The notes under the pieces were generated by a model. That model searched no databases. It worked only from the letters and a program-made list of their open reading frames with translations, and was not told where the DNA came from. Both the position numbers and the translations under genes were made by a program. Of a stretch of 64,000 nucleotides of DNA, positions 45,071 to 56,106 are shown one piece after another. Source of the DNA: Aquipseudomonas guryensis (GTDB lineage Bacteria; Pseudomonadota; Gammaproteobacteria; Pseudomonadales; Pseudomonadaceae); the NCBI RefSeq assembly GCF_014164785.1, contig NZ_JACJFN010000001.1, positions 1,054,001-1,118,000 of the forward strand, in the 5' to 3' direction. Numbering within the stretch: the stretch's first letter is position 1; each line of letters starts with the position of its first letter.

Positions 45071-45958
45071 GTGGAGAAGTTCAAAGGCGCCCTGGTCGTC
45101 GGCTTTCTGCGCTTGTTCGCCCTGCTGCCCTGGCGCGCCGTGCAGGCAGTAGGCGGCGCCATCGGTTGGTTGATGTGGAAATTGCCCAATCGCTCACGCG
45201 AGGTGGCGCGAATCAACCTGGCCAAGTGCTTTCCCGAGCTGTCACCGGCCGAGCTGGAGCAACTGCTCGGTCGGGCGCTGATGGATATTGGTCGCACCTT
45301 CACCGAAAGCGCCTGCGCGTGGATCTGGCCGGCGCAGAAGTCGATCGATCTGGTGCGCGAAGTTGAGGGCCTGGAGGTGCTGCAAGCGGCGCTGGCTTCC
45401 GGCAAGGGCGTGGTCGGCATCACCAGCCATCTGGGCAACTGGGAGGTGCTCAACCACTTCTACTGCGCCCAGTGCAAACCGATCATTTTCTACCGGCCGC
45501 CCAAGCTCAAGGCGGTCGATGAGTTGCTGCAAAAGCAGCGCGTGCAAATGGGCAACAAGGTCGCGGCCTCGACCAAGGAAGGCATTCTCAGCGTGATCAA
45601 GGAAGTGCGTCGCGGCGGCGCCGTAGGCATTCCGGCCGACCCGGAGCCGAGCCTGTCGAGTGGCGTGTTCGTGCCCTTCTGCGCCACCCAGGCGCTGACC
45701 AGCAAGTTCGTGCCGGGCATGTTGACTGGCGGCAAGGCGGTGGGTGTGTTCCTGCACGCGCTGCGCCTGGACGATGGCTCCGGCTACAAGGTGATACTCG
45801 AAGCGGCGCCTGCAGGCATGTACAGCGACAACGTGGAAGAAGGCGTGGCGGCCATGAGTCAGGTTATCGAACGTTATGTGCGGGCCTACCCCAGCCAGTA
45901 CATGTGGAGCATGAAGCGTTTCAAGAAGCGCCCGCCCGGTGAGAAGAAGTGGTATTGA
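45071..45958 (+). CDS. Lysophospholipid / lipid A acyltransferase (LpxL/LpxM family)
   Basis: 295 aa. N-terminal membrane segment, HX4E motif in SHLGNWEVL, YRPPKLKAVDELL and ADPEPSLSSGVFVPFC pattern of late acyltransferases of lipid A. GTG start chosen because AGGAG lies six bases upstream; the longer frame overlaps tag. Which acyl chain it adds cannot be told. Confidence 0.88.
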   Translation: MEKFKGALVVGFLRLFALLPWRAVQAVGGAIGWLMWKLPNRSREVARINLAKCFPELSPAELEQLLGRALMDIGRTFTESACAWIWPAQKSIDLVREVEGLEVLQAALASGKGVVGITSHLGNWEVLNHFYCAQCKPIIFYRPPKLKAVDELLQKQRVQMGNKVAASTKEGILSVIKEVRRGGAVGIPADPEPSLSSGVFVPFCATQALTSKFVPGMLTGGKAVGVFLHALRLDDGSGYKVILEAAPAGMYSDNVEEGVAAMSQVIERYVRAYPSQYMWSMKRFKKRPPGEKKWY

Positions 45959-46018
45959 TGCCGCGGCCGATAGCTATTAACGTCTGAACACTTATCACCG
46001 GCTCACGACAGGACAGGC

Positions 46019-46285
46019 ATGGACAACAAGCGCGAGCACAATCGCACCCCGCTCAAGGTCCAGCTGCGCATCGACCATCCGGTGCATGGCCAGATGCTGG
46101 TGACCACCCGGGATATTTCCGATAGCGGCGTGTTCGTGGTGATCGACGATGCCCAGCGCCTGCTGCAGATCGGCGAGCGGGTCAGTGGTCAGGTGCAAGG
46201 CCTGCCTATCGAGGCGCCGGTGGTGCAGATGGAAGTGGTGCGCTTCGAGCCCAGTGGGGTAGCGCTGATCTTCCAGCGCGACTGA
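46019..46285 (+). CDS. PilZ domain protein
   Basis: 88 aa, essentially one PilZ domain. The c-di-GMP-binding signatures are visible: R4-x-x-x-R8 in KREHNRTP and DISDSG (residues 35-40). A single-domain receptor for c-di-GMP; the target is unknown. Its TGA stop touches the terminal repeat of the element at 46285-46483. Confidence 0.9.
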   Translation: MDNKREHNRTPLKVQLRIDHPVHGQMLVTTRDISDSGVFVVIDDAQRLLQIGERVSGQVQGLPIEAPVVQMEVVRFEPSGVALIFQRD

Positions 46286-46483
46286 GAACCTATTTAGGAT
46301 CTCTTGATCGTCGGCCATGCTGCGTTGAAATTGGGCTCGGACTGCTCATTTACAGCTCGTAAACTCCGCGTCCTCGCCCACTTTATTCGCTGGCGCTTAC
46401 CCTTCGGGCCAGCCTGCGGCTGTTACTCCCGTTGGTCGTTGCGCCTTGCCTGGCTCTAGCTCAAAAGACCCTAAACAGGTTCT
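46285..46483. mobile_element. 199-bp MITE-like element with 21-bp terminal inverted repeats
   Basis: Left end AGAACCTATTTAGGATCTCTT (46285-46305) and right end, reverse complemented, AGAACCTGTTTAGGGTCTTTT (46463-46483) match at 18 of 21 positions, all three differences being transitions. No ORF of note inside. The interior has its own small palindromes (TTTACAGCTCGTAAA). No clear target duplication. It fills most of the gap between the PilZ and TPR genes. Confidence 0.7.
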
Positions 46484-46514
46484 GGGACCTTATTCCGGCA
46501 GCGCTGTACAGACC

Positions 46515-46847
46515 TTACTGGATTCCACCGTCCTGACCGGCTGCTTTCTCAAGGCGCCGCAGAAACACCAGCATTTCCTTTTCCGTCTGCTTGTCGCCGC
46601 GCTTGCGCGCCACTTCCAGGCCGTTGTGCCAGGCCTGGCGGGCTTCTTCGCCGAGGCCCTGGCGCTGGCAGGCCTGCCCCAGCAGCTTCCACGCAGCCGA
46701 ATAGTTGGGGTCGAAGCCCAGGCACTTCTGCAGGTGCTCGGCGGCCAGCGCCGGCTCGCCGGCGTCGAGGTAGCCCTTGCCCAGGCCGAAGCGCAGCAGG
46801 GCGTTGTCGACGCCTTTGGCCAGCAGCTTTTCCAGGGATTCCAGCAT
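46515..46847 (-). CDS. Tetratricopeptide repeat protein
   Basis: 110 aa with about three TPR units (ALLRFGLGKGYLDAGEPALA, AAEHLQKCLGFDPNYSAAWK, LLGQACQRQGLGEEARQAWH). No catalytic motif. Probably a protein-interaction adaptor. It follows trkA in the same direction with a 16-nt gap. Confidence 0.85.
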   Translation of the reverse strand: MLESLEKLLAKGVDNALLRFGLGKGYLDAGEPALAAEHLQKCLGFDPNYSAAWKLLGQACQRQGLGEEARQAWHNGLEVARKRGDKQTEKEMLVFLRRLEKAAGQDGGIQ

Positions 46848-46863
46848 GCGCGTGTGCTCGCTT

Positions 46864-48237
46864 TTAGAAGAAGCTCAACCCTACCTGGAACAGGCGCTCG
46901 ACGTCGCGGATGTACTTCTTGTCGACCAGGAACAGGATCACATGGTCACCCGATTCGATCAGGGTGTCGTCGTGGGCGATCAGTACTTCCTCGTCGCGGA
47001 TGATCGCGCCGATGGTGGTGCCTGGCGGCAGGGCGATCTCCTCGATCATCCGCCCAACCACCTTGCTCGATTTGGCGTCGCCGTGGGCGATGGCCTCGAT
47101 GGCTTCCGCCGCACCGCGGCGCAGCGAGTGCACGCTCTCGATATCGCCACGGCGCACGTGGGTCAGCAGGGTGCCGATGGTGGCCAGCTGCGGACTGATG
47201 GCGATGTCGATATCGCCGCCCTGGACCAAGTCGACATAGGCCGGGTTGTTGATGATGGTCATCACCTTGCGAGCGCCCAGGCGCTTGGCCAGCAGGGACG
47301 ACATGATGTTGGCCTCGTCGTCGTTGGTCAGGGCGAGGAAGATGTCGGCATCGTTGATGTTTTCTTCCACCAGCAGGTCGCGGTCGGAGGCGCTGCCCTG
47401 CAGGACGATGGTGCTTTCCAGGTTCTCTGAGAGGTAGCGGCAGCGCGCCGGGTTCATCTCGATGATCTTCACCTGGTAGCGGCTTTCGATGGCTTCGGCC
47501 AGGCGCTCGCCGATATGCCCGCCACCGGCGATCACCACCTTCTTGTAGCTGTCTTCGAGGCGGCGCATTTCGCTCATTACCGCGCGGATATGCGCCTTGG
47601 CGGCGATGAAGAACACCTCGTCGTCGGCTTCGATCACCGTGTCGCCTTGCGGCATGATCGGCCGGTTGCGGCGGAAGATCGCCGCCACCCGGGTGTCGAC
47701 GTTGGGCATGTGCTGGCGCAGCTGCTTGAGCTGCTGGCCGACCAGCGGACCACCGTAGTAGGCCTTGACCGCCACCAGCTGGGCCTTGCCCTCGGCGAAG
47801 TCGATGACCTGCAGGGCGCCGGGGTATTCGATCAGGCGCTTGATGTAGTTGGTCACTACCTGCTCGGGGCTGATCAGCACGTCGACCGGGATCGCCTCGT
47901 TGTCGAACAGACCGGTACGGGTCAGGTAGGCGGCTTCGCGCACACGGGCGATCTTGGTCGGCGTGTGAAACAGGGTGTAGGCGACCTGACAGGCGATCAT
48001 GTTGACTTCGTCGCTGTTGGTCACCGCCACCAGCATGTCGGCGTCGTCGGCACCGGCCTGGCGCAGCACGGTGGGGAAGGAGCCGCGGCCGACCACGGTG
48101 CGGATATCCAGGCGGTCGCCGAGGTCGCGCAGGCGATCGGCATCGGTGTCGACCACGGTGATGTCGTTGGCCTCGCCGGCCAGGTGTTCCGCCAATGTGC
48201 CGCCGACCTGGCCGGCACCGAGAATGATGATCTTCAC
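46864..48237 (-). CDS. trkA: Trk system potassium uptake regulatory protein TrkA
   Basis: 457 aa with two tandem RCK modules, each with a Rossmann NAD-binding loop ([13 protein letters not shown] at residues 7-19 and [14 protein letters not shown] near 240) and a TrkA-C domain. Peripheral cytoplasmic gate of TrkH/TrkG K+ channels. Downstream of rsmB with 11 nt between. Confidence 0.97.
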   Translation of the reverse strand: MKIIILGAGQVGGTLAEHLAGEANDITVVDTDADRLRDLGDRLDIRTVVGRGSFPTVLRQAGADDADMLVAVTNSDEVNMIACQVAYTLFHTPTKIARVREAAYLTRTGLFDNEAIPVDVLISPEQVVTNYIKRLIEYPGALQVIDFAEGKAQLVAVKAYYGGPLVGQQLKQLRQHMPNVDTRVAAIFRRNRPIMPQGDTVIEADDEVFFIAAKAHIRAVMSEMRRLEDSYKKVVIAGGGHIGERLAEAIESRYQVKIIEMNPARCRYLSENLESTIVLQGSASDRDLLVEENINDADIFLALTNDDEANIMSSLLAKRLGARKVMTIINNPAYVDLVQGGDIDIAISPQLATIGTLLTHVRRGDIESVHSLRRGAAEAIEAIAHGDAKSSKVVGRMIEEIALPPGTTIGAIIRDEEVLIAHDDTLIESGDHVILFLVDKKYIRDVERLFQVGLSFF

Positions 48238-48248
48238 TGATCGCTCCG

Positions 48249-49562
48249 TTAGCCGCGCGCTGAGGCGGCGATTTTTATCAGCTTGGCATAGTAGAAGCCG
48301 TCGTGGCCGTCGATTTGCGGTAGCAACTGGCGGCCATGGGGCGACGGCACGCCGAAGGCGCCGGCAATGGCCAGTTCGCGAGCACCGGGGGTACGGGCGA
48401 GGAAGGCGGCGATGTTGTCACTGTTTTCCTGCGGCAGCACTGAGCAGGTGGCGTAGAGCAGCACACCGCCGACGTCCAGGGTCGGCCACAGGGCATCCAG
48501 CAGTTCGCCCTGCAACTGCGCCAGGGCCGCGATGTCGTCGGCCTGACGGGTCAGCTTGATATCCGGATGCCGGCGGATCACTCCGGTGGCCGAGCAGGGC
48601 GCGTCCAGCAGGATGCGCTGGAACGGCTTGCCGTCCCACCAACTGGCGGTGTCGCGGCCGTCGGCGGCGATCAGGGTGGCCTGCAGGCCAAGGCGGTCGA
48701 GGTTTTCACGCACCCGCAGCAGGCGGCTCGATTCCAGGTCGACGGCGACCACTTCGCAGAGGTCCGGCTCGACCTCCAGCAGGTGACAGGTCTTGCCGCC
48801 CGGCGCGGCGCAGGCATCCAGCACCCGTTGGCCGGGGGCCAGATCAAGCAGCTCGGCGGCCAGCTGGGCAGCTTCGTCCTGCACGCTGAGGCGACCCTCC
48901 ATAAAGCCCGGCAAGGTCTTCACGTCGCACGGCGCGAGCAGGCGGATACCGTCGCGGCTGAAGCTGCATGGCATGGCATCGAAGCCGGCGGCCTGTAGTT
49001 CGGCGAGATAGGTATCGCGGTTGCCGTGGCGACGGTTGACCCGCAGCAGCAAAGGCGGGTGCTCGTTGTTAGCGGCGCAGATGGTCTGCCAGTGTTCGGG
49101 CCAGTCGGCCTTCAGGCGTTTCTGCAGCCAGCGCGGGTGGGCAGTGTGCAGCACCGGGTCCTTGTCCAGGCTGGCGCACAGCGCTTCGCCGTCGCGCTGG
49201 GCATTGCGTAGCACGGCGTTGAGCAGGCCCTTGAGCGAGGACTTCTTCAACTTGTCGACGCAGGCCACCGTTTCGCCGATTGCCGCGTGGGCCGGGATGC
49301 GCGTGTAGAACAGCTGGTACAGACCGATCAGCAGCAGGGCCTCGACGTCGCGGTCGGCGGCCTTGAACGGTTTTTGCAGCAGCTTGTCCAGCAGCAGGGC
49401 CAGGCGCGGTTGCCAGCGCGCGGCGCCGAAGGCCAGGTCCTGGGCCAGGCCGCGGTCGCGCGCCTCGACCTTGTCCAGCAGTGGCGGCAGGCTGCTGCCC
49501 AACGAGGCCTTGCCATTCAGTACGGCGGCCAGGGCACGGGCGGCGGCCAGGCGTGGGTTCAT
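48249..49562 (-). CDS. rsmB: 16S rRNA (cytosine967-C5)-methyltransferase
   Basis: 437 aa. N-terminal NusB-like RNA-binding domain ([20 protein letters not shown]) and a C-terminal SAM domain with [10 protein letters not shown] and the two catalytic cysteines, one in [17 protein letters not shown] and one in [11 protein letters not shown]. The start is placed at the ATG that overlaps the fmt stop (ATGA); the longer frame is fmt antiphase sequence. Confidence 0.97.
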   Translation of the reverse strand: MNPRLAAARALAAVLNGKASLGSSLPPLLDKVEARDRGLAQDLAFGAARWQPRLALLLDKLLQKPFKAADRDVEALLLIGLYQLFYTRIPAHAAIGETVACVDKLKKSSLKGLLNAVLRNAQRDGEALCASLDKDPVLHTAHPRWLQKRLKADWPEHWQTICAANNEHPPLLLRVNRRHGNRDTYLAELQAAGFDAMPCSFSRDGIRLLAPCDVKTLPGFMEGRLSVQDEAAQLAAELLDLAPGQRVLDACAAPGGKTCHLLEVEPDLCEVVAVDLESSRLLRVRENLDRLGLQATLIAADGRDTASWWDGKPFQRILLDAPCSATGVIRRHPDIKLTRQADDIAALAQLQGELLDALWPTLDVGGVLLYATCSVLPQENSDNIAAFLARTPGARELAIAGAFGVPSPHGRQLLPQIDGHDGFYYAKLIKIAASARG

Positions 49563-50491
49563 TGTCCCAGCACCAGGCCGGCGGCGAACTGCTCGCGGCG
49601 ACTGTTGTACAGGTCGGCGAAGTTCAGCGGCTTGCCGCCGGGCAGCTGCAGTCGGGTCAGGCGCAGGGCGCCAACACCGCAGGCTACGGTCAGGCCGTCC
49701 TTGCTGGCGGCGAGGATCTGTCCGGGCTGGCCGGCGCCTTCGCCCAGCTGTGCAGCCAGCACCTTGAGCGGCTCGCCATGCAGCGTGCTGTGGCAAATCG
49801 GCCAGGGGTTGAAGGCGCGCACCAGGCGTTCCAGCTCATCGGCCGGGCGGCTCCAGTCGAGGCGCGCCTCGTCCTTGTTCAGCTTGTGGGCGTAGGTGGC
49901 CTGGCTGTCGTCCTGCACTTCGCCGCGCAGCTCGCCGGCGGCCAGCTTGCCCACCGCTTCGACCACTGCAGCCGAACCGAGCAGGGCCAGGCGGTCGTGC
50001 AGGCTGCCGCCGGTGTCGTCGGCGGTGATGGTGGTACTGACTTTGAGCAGCATCGGCCCAGTATCCAGCCCGGCTTCCATCTGCATCACGGTGACGCCCG
50101 AGCTGGCATCGCCGGCCTGCACCGCGCGCTGGATCGGCGCGGCGCCACGCCAGCGTGGCAGCAAGGAGGCATGGCTGTTGATGCAGCCCAGGCGCGGGGT
50201 GTCCAGCACCACCTGCGGCAGGATCAGGCCGTAGGCCACCACCACCATCAGGTCCGGCTTGAGCGCGGCCAGTTCGGCCTGGGCGACCGGGTCACGTAGG
50301 GTCTGCGGCTGGTACACGGCAATCCCATGTTGCAGAGCGAGTTGCTTGACCGGGCTGGGCGCGAGCTTCTGTCCGCGCCCGGCCGGGCGGTCCGGCTGGG
50401 TGTAGACGGCGACGATCTGGCGGCCGGCGTCGAGTAGGGCCTGCAGGTGCTGGGCGGCGAATTCCGGGGTGCCGGCAAAGACGATACGCAT
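49559..50491 (-). CDS. fmt: Methionyl-tRNA formyltransferase
   Basis: 310 aa. Starts [33 protein letters not shown] is the formyl-THF hydrolase-like active site with the catalytic Asn/His/Asp set. The C-terminal OB-like domain binds tRNA. Makes fMet-tRNA for initiation. def precedes it. Confidence 0.98.
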   Translation of the reverse strand: MRIVFAGTPEFAAQHLQALLDAGRQIVAVYTQPDRPAGRGQKLAPSPVKQLALQHGIAVYQPQTLRDPVAQAELAALKPDLMVVVAYGLILPQVVLDTPRLGCINSHASLLPRWRGAAPIQRAVQAGDASSGVTVMQMEAGLDTGPMLLKVSTTITADDTGGSLHDRLALLGSAAVVEAVGKLAAGELRGEVQDDSQATYAHKLNKDEARLDWSRPADELERLVRAFNPWPICHSTLHGEPLKVLAAQLGEGAGQPGQILAASKDGLTVACGVGALRLTRLQLPGGKPLNFADLYNSRREQFAAGLVLGQ

Positions 50492-50513
50492 GGATCACTC
50501 ACTGCTGGAAAAG

Positions 50514-50539
50514 AAAAAGGCTTGCCGGGGCAAGCCTTT
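50514..50539 (-). terminator. Terminator between def and fmt
   Basis: AAAGGCTTG / CAAGCCTTT, 9-bp stem with a CCGGGG loop, leading into TTTTTCTTTT on the minus strand. fmt may therefore depend on read-through or its own promoter. Confidence 0.75.
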
Positions 50540-50550
50540 GGAGATCGGGG

Positions 50551-51057
50551 TCAAGCTTGCTGGCGGTGCTGTTTTTCCAGCTTCTTCTTGATCCGGTCGC
50601 GCTTGAGGCTGGACAGGTAGTCAACGAACAGCTTGCCGTTGAGGTGATCGCACTCGTGCTGGATGCACACCGCCAGCAGGCCTTCGGCGATCAGTTCGTA
50701 GGGCTTGCCGTCACGATCCTGGGCCTTGATCCGCACTTTCTGCGGACGGTCTACATTTTCATAGAAGCCGGGCACCGACAGGCAGCCTTCCTGGTACTGA
50801 TCCATCTGCTCGGTGAGGGATTCGAACTCAGGGTTGATGAATACCCGCGGTTCGGATTTGTCCTCGGACAGGTCCATCACCACCAGACGCTTGTGTACGT
50901 TGACCTGGGTCGCGGCCAGGCCGATACCGGGCGCGGCGTACATGGTCTCGAACATGTCGTCGATCAGCTTGTGCAGTGCTTCGTCGAATACGGTGACCGG
51001 CTTGGCAATGGTGCGCAGGCGCGAGTCGGGAAATTCGAGGATGTTGAGAATCGCCAT
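50551..51057 (-). CDS. def: Peptide deformylase
   Basis: 168 aa metalloenzyme. All three motifs are present: GIGLAATQV (I), EGCLSVPG with the metal-binding Cys (II) and QHECDHLNG with HExxH (III). Removes the formyl group from nascent proteins. Divergent from tsaP across 133 nt. Confidence 0.98.
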   Translation of the reverse strand: MAILNILEFPDSRLRTIAKPVTVFDEALHKLIDDMFETMYAAPGIGLAATQVNVHKRLVVMDLSEDKSEPRVFINPEFESLTEQMDQYQEGCLSVPGFYENVDRPQKVRIKAQDRDGKPYELIAEGLLAVCIQHECDHLNGKLFVDYLSSLKRDRIKKKLEKQHRQQA

Positions 51058-51118
51058 AGATGTTTGTGATGCACTTGTGGAATAAAGTCAAAAACCGCTG
51101 CTAAGATGATGAACAGCT

Positions 51119-51148
51119 TTGAAAAACGGCTTTGAAGCCACGTATTCT
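51119..51148 (+). promoter_or_regulatory. Putative tsaP promoter
   Basis: TTGAAA (51119-51124), 18-nt spacer, TATTCT (51143-51148), about 42 nt upstream of the start codon. Confidence 0.45.
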
Positions 51149-51190
51149 GCGGCTTACAGGCGCCAGCCACATAATAAAGGGATTCACCGC

Positions 51191-52216
51191 ATGAGGAAAT
51201 CACTACTCGCCCTGCTGCTTCTCGCCGTTGGCGGTCTAGCCCAGGCAGAAGTGCAACTCAAGGAAGGTCACCCGGACCGCTATACCGTGGTCAAGGGCGA
51301 CACACTCTGGGATATCTCTGGCAAGTTCCTCAGCCAGCCCTGGAAGTGGCCGGAACTGTGGCATGCCAACCCACAGATCGAAAACCCGCATCTGATCTAT
51401 CCGGGCGATACCCTGAGCCTGGTCTACGTTGACGGCCAGCCGCGTCTGGTACTCAACCGCGGCGAGTCGCGCGGTACCATCAAGCTGTCGCCGCAGGTGC
51501 GCAGCACGCCGATCGCCCAGGCGATTCCGACCATTCCGCTGGAGGCGATCAACAGCTTCCTGCTGAGCAATCGCATCGTCGATAGCGAAGCAGACTTCGC
51601 CAAGCAGCCCTATGTGGTGGCCGGTAATGCCGAGCGCGTGGTCAGTGGCGCGGGTGACCGTCTCTATGCCCGTGGCGCCTTCGACCAGACCGAGTCGGTG
51701 TATGGCATCTTCCGCCAGGGCAAGATCTACACCGATCCGGAAACCAAGGAATTCCTCGGTATCAACGCCGATGACATCGGTAGCGGTGAAGTGGTAGCCC
51801 AGGAAGGCGATATCGCTACCGTCAGCCTGAGCCGCTCGACTCAGGAAGTGCGCCTGGGGGATCGCCTGTTCCCCACCGAAGAACGCGCGATCAATTCGAC
51901 CTTCATGCCCAGCGAGCCGGTGACCGACGTCAATGGTGTGATCCTCGACGTACCGCGCGGCGTAGCTCGTGTCGGTCAGTACGACGTGGTGACGATCAAC
52001 AAGGGCAAGATCGATGGCCTTGTCGAAGGCAACGTGCTGGCCCTGTACAAGACCGGCGAAACCGTACGTGATCGCATCACCGGTGAGTCGGTGAAGATTC
52101 CGGACGAGCGTGCCGGTCTGCTGATGGTGTTCCGTACCTACGAGAAGCTCAGTTACGGCCTGGTGTTGTACGCCACCCGTGACCTGGCGCTGATGGACAA
52201 GGTGAAGAACCCGTAA
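51191..52216 (+). CDS. tsaP: LysM peptidoglycan-binding protein, TsaP-like
   Basis: 341 aa. Signal peptide (MRKSLLALLLLAVGGLAQA) and one LysM domain (YTVVKGDTLWDISGKFL at about 34-50, continuing through PGDTLSL), then a large domain rich in beta strands. In other Pseudomonas the gene at this place, between def and dprA, is TsaP, which anchors the type IV pilus secretin PilQ to peptidoglycan. The start is chosen at the signal peptide; the longer frame adds 24 residues. Confidence 0.88.
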   Translation: MRKSLLALLLLAVGGLAQAEVQLKEGHPDRYTVVKGDTLWDISGKFLSQPWKWPELWHANPQIENPHLIYPGDTLSLVYVDGQPRLVLNRGESRGTIKLSPQVRSTPIAQAIPTIPLEAINSFLLSNRIVDSEADFAKQPYVVAGNAERVVSGAGDRLYARGAFDQTESVYGIFRQGKIYTDPETKEFLGINADDIGSGEVVAQEGDIATVSLSRSTQEVRLGDRLFPTEERAINSTFMPSEPVTDVNGVILDVPRGVARVGQYDVVTINKGKIDGLVEGNVLALYKTGETVRDRITGESVKIPDERAGLLMVFRTYEKLSYGLVLYATRDLALMDKVKNP

Positions 52217-52288
52217 TACCCGGAACCCCCGCTCTGCGGGGGTTCTGCTTTCTGCGCCGCCCGCGTCACCCGATCAAGGATGATCGTC

Positions 52289-53377
52289 ATGCCAGCACTC
52301 TCTCCTGCTGAACTCGAGGCGCGTCTGCGCCTGCATTGCCTGCCCGAACTGGGCCCCCGGCGTTTCCGTCGTTTGCTCGATGCCTTTGGCTCGGCCTCCG
52401 CTGCCCTGAGCGCGCCGGCTGCTGCCTGGCGTTCGCTGGGCTTGCCGGACGGCTGTGCCGAGCCACGCCGCAGCGCGCTGATTCGTGACCGCGCGGCGCA
52501 GGCGCTGGCCTGGCTGGAGCAGCCAGGTCAGCACCTGCTGCTCTGGGGGCAACCGGACTACCCGGCCCTGCTGGGCGAACTGCCCGATGCGCCGCCGCTG
52601 CTGTTCGTCGCCGGTGATCCGAGCATTCTCGAACGACCACAATTGGCCATGGTCGGCAGTCGGCGCGCCTCACGGCCAGGGCTGGATACGGCGCACGCCT
52701 TCGCCCGCAGCCTGGCCGGGGGTGGTTTTGTGATCACCAGCGGTCTGGCCTTGGGCATCGATGGTGCGGCGCATCAGGGCGCGCTGGATGGCAACGGCCA
52801 GACGGTGGCGGTGCTCGGCACCGGCCTGCGCAGGCTCTACCCACAGCGGCATTTCAGCCTAGCCACGCGGATTGTCGAAGGTGGCGGCGCGCTGGTCTCC
52901 GAACTGCCGCTGGATTGCCCGCCGCAAGCCAGCAACTTTCCCCGGCGCAACCGCATCATCAGCGGCCTGTCGCTCGGGGTGCTGGTGGTCGAAGCCAGTC
53001 CCTCCAGTGGTTCGCTGATCACCGCCAAACTGGCCGCCGAACAGGGCCGCGAGGTCTATGCGATTCCAGGCTCGATCCATCATCCGGGCGCGCGCGGTTG
53101 CCATCAGATGATCCGCGATGGTGCCATCCTGGTGGAAAGCATCGAGCATATCCTCGAAGCCTTGCGCGGCTGGCAGAGCGTGCCGCCTGCTCCGGCTGCA
53201 GATCCGGTCGACGAACATCCCCTGCTGCTGCACCTGCGTGCCGCGCCGCAGAACAGCGAGAGCCTGGCACGTGCCTGCGGCTTGAGCATGGGCGAAACCC
53301 TGGCGCTGCTCACCGAGCTGGAGCTGGAAGGGCGGGTCGTCTGCGAGGCGGGGCGCTGGGTACCGCGCGCCGGCTGA
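52289..53377 (+). CDS. dprA: DNA-processing protein DprA
   Basis: 362 aa. N-terminal SAM-like domain, Rossmann-like DprA core with GSRRASRPG, GLALGIDGAAHQGAL and FPRRNRIISGLSLGVLVVEA, and a C-terminal winged helix. It loads RecA on incoming ssDNA in natural transformation. ATG at 52289 is preferred over 52280 because AAGGA lies 8 nt before it and directly abuts the other. Confidence 0.95.
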   Translation: MPALSPAELEARLRLHCLPELGPRRFRRLLDAFGSASAALSAPAAAWRSLGLPDGCAEPRRSALIRDRAAQALAWLEQPGQHLLLWGQPDYPALLGELPDAPPLLFVAGDPSILERPQLAMVGSRRASRPGLDTAHAFARSLAGGGFVITSGLALGIDGAAHQGALDGNGQTVAVLGTGLRRLYPQRHFSLATRIVEGGGALVSELPLDCPPQASNFPRRNRIISGLSLGVLVVEASPSSGSLITAKLAAEQGREVYAIPGSIHHPGARGCHQMIRDGAILVESIEHILEALRGWQSVPPAPAADPVDEHPLLLHLRAAPQNSESLARACGLSMGETLALLTELELEGRVVCEAGRWVPRAG

Positions 53378-53419
53378 GCTGGGTAAACTCGCCGGCAACA
53401 AATCGCTCCGGGGGTAAGC

Positions 53420-53977
53420 ATGCACAGCAGTTGGCGGGTACAGCGTATGGCGCGCATTGTGCGCGAGGGTGGCGTGATCGCCTATCCGACCGAGGCCGTC
53501 TGGGGGCTGGGCTGCGACCCGTGGAACGAAATGGCCGTGGAGCGCCTGCTGGCACTCAAGGATCGCCCGGTGCACAAGGGCCTGATCCTGGTGGCAGACA
53601 ATATTCGCCAGTTCGATTTTCTCCTCGACGACCTGCCCGAGCGCTGGATCGACCGTCTGGCCAGCACCTGGCCGGGGCCGAACACCTGGCTGGTGCCGCA
53701 CCAGGGTCTGTTGCCCGAGTGGATCAGCGGCCAGCACGACACGGTGGCCCTGCGCGTCAGCGATCACCCGCTGGTGCGTGACCTCTGCGCCCTCACCGGC
53801 CCGCTGGTCTCGACCTCGGCCAACCCCGCCGGACGCCCGTCCGCCCGATCGCGCCTGCGTGTCGAGCAGTATTTCCACCAGCAGCTCGACGGCGTGCTCG
53901 GCGGTGCTCTGGGTGGCCGGCGCAATCCCAGCCTGATCCGTGACTTACGCAGCGGTGACGTGGTGCGTCCGTCTTAG
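53420..53977 (+). CDS. tsaC: L-threonylcarbamoyladenylate synthase (YrdC/Sua5 family)
   Basis: 185 aa. [26 protein letters not shown] and [11 protein letters not shown] are the YrdC substrate-binding motifs. Makes the intermediate for t6A37 tRNA modification from Thr, bicarbonate and ATP. In P. aeruginosa a quinone oxidoreductase gene (qor) follows; here hemF follows directly. Confidence 0.96.
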   Translation: MHSSWRVQRMARIVREGGVIAYPTEAVWGLGCDPWNEMAVERLLALKDRPVHKGLILVADNIRQFDFLLDDLPERWIDRLASTWPGPNTWLVPHQGLLPEWISGQHDTVALRVSDHPLVRDLCALTGPLVSTSANPAGRPSARSRLRVEQYFHQQLDGVLGGALGGRRNPSLIRDLRSGDVVRPS

Positions 53978-55018
<1,041 letters not shown>

Positions 55019-55025
55019 GGCTGCT

Positions 55026-55114
55026 CCCTCTCCCGCTTGCGGGAGAGGGTTGGGGAGAGGGCGAGCTTGCCATTGCCCTCTCCCCCGGCCCCTCTCCCAT
55101 AAATGGGCGAGGGG
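55026..55114. repeat. Head-to-head pair of CCCTCTCCC palindromes (REP/BIME-like)
   Basis: First hairpin CCCTCTCCCGC-TT-GCGGGAGAGGG (55026-55049), second CCCCTCTCCCAT-AA-ATGGGCGAGGGG with one mismatch (55089-55114). Bases 55076-55098 equal the reverse complement of the repeat inside vgrG. The pair fills the hemF-aroE gap and may act as a transcript-stabilising or terminating structure. Confidence 0.8.
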
Positions 55115-55168
55115 AGCAGAGCTGAACCCGCGTATTTCCACGCCCGCCATCAAACAGAAGGACACTCC

Positions 55169-55987
55169 ATGGACCGCTACGGCGTCTTCGGCAACCCCAT
55201 AGGCCACAGCAAGTCGCCGCTGATCCATCGCCTCTTTGCTGCGCAGACCGGCCAGGCGCTGAGCTACGAAGCCCTGCTGGCGCCGCTGGATGATTTCGCC
55301 GGGTTTGCCCGCGCTTTCTTCAGCGAGGGCAAGGGCGGCAACGTCACCGTGCCATTCAAGGAAGAGGCCTATCGCCTGGCCGATGAACTGAGCGAACGGG
55401 CGCGCCGCGCTGGTGCGGTGAATACCCTGAAGAAGCTCGACGACGGCCGTCTGCTCGGCGACAACACCGACGGCGCCGGCCTGGTGCGCGACCTCACGGT
55501 GAATGCCGGGCTCGACCTGGCAGGCAAGCGCATCCTCCTGCTCGGCGCCGGCGGCGCCGTGCGTGGCGTGCTGGCGCCGATCCTGGCGCATGAGCCGCAG
55601 GCCCTGGTGATCGCCAACCGCACCGTGGCCAAGGCCGAGCAACTGGCCCACGAGTTCGCCGACCTCGGGCCGGTGGCTGCCAGTGGCTTCGACTGGCTCA
55701 GCGAGCCGGTCGACCTGATCATCAACGGCACCTCGGCCTCGCTGGCCGGCGAGCTGCCGCCGATCGAGCCGGGGCTGATCCGTCCTGGTCACACGGTCTG
55801 CTACGACATGATGTACGGCAAGGAGCCGACCGCCTTCAATCGCTGGGCCGCCGAGCATGGCGCCGCGCGCTGCATCGACGGTCTGGGCATGCTGGTGGAA
55901 CAGGCGGCCGAGGCCTTCTGCCTCTGGCGCGGCGTGCGTCCGGACAGCGCGCCGGTGCTTGCGGAGTTGCGCCGCCAGCTGGGCTGA
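55169..55987 (+). CDS. aroE: Shikimate dehydrogenase (NADP+)
   Basis: 272 aa. Starts [17 protein letters not shown] with the shikimate-binding Ser pair, [10 protein letters not shown] with the catalytic Lys, GAGGAVRGV dinucleotide loop and NRTVAKAE conferring NADP preference. Fourth step of chorismate synthesis. AAGGA 8 nt upstream supports the start. Confidence 0.97.
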   Translation: MDRYGVFGNPIGHSKSPLIHRLFAAQTGQALSYEALLAPLDDFAGFARAFFSEGKGGNVTVPFKEEAYRLADELSERARRAGAVNTLKKLDDGRLLGDNTDGAGLVRDLTVNAGLDLAGKRILLLGAGGAVRGVLAPILAHEPQALVIANRTVAKAEQLAHEFADLGPVAASGFDWLSEPVDLIINGTSASLAGELPPIEPGLIRPGHTVCYDMMYGKEPTAFNRWAAEHGAARCIDGLGMLVEQAAEAFCLWRGVRPDSAPVLAELRRQLG

Positions 55988-56106
55988 TATGTCATCTGTG
56001 CCGCCGTAGAGCGGCCGCGCTCGCCTGAGGCGCGGCGCGCACTTATACTTTCGCCATCAGCCGGCAGGGACCGCCTAGGCACCATTCCACTGCGCGGACC
56101 GACTTC

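Noticed and set aside
55026..55114. Short CRISPR-like array
   Set aside because: Only two units, in opposite orientation and without regular spacers; REP-like instead.
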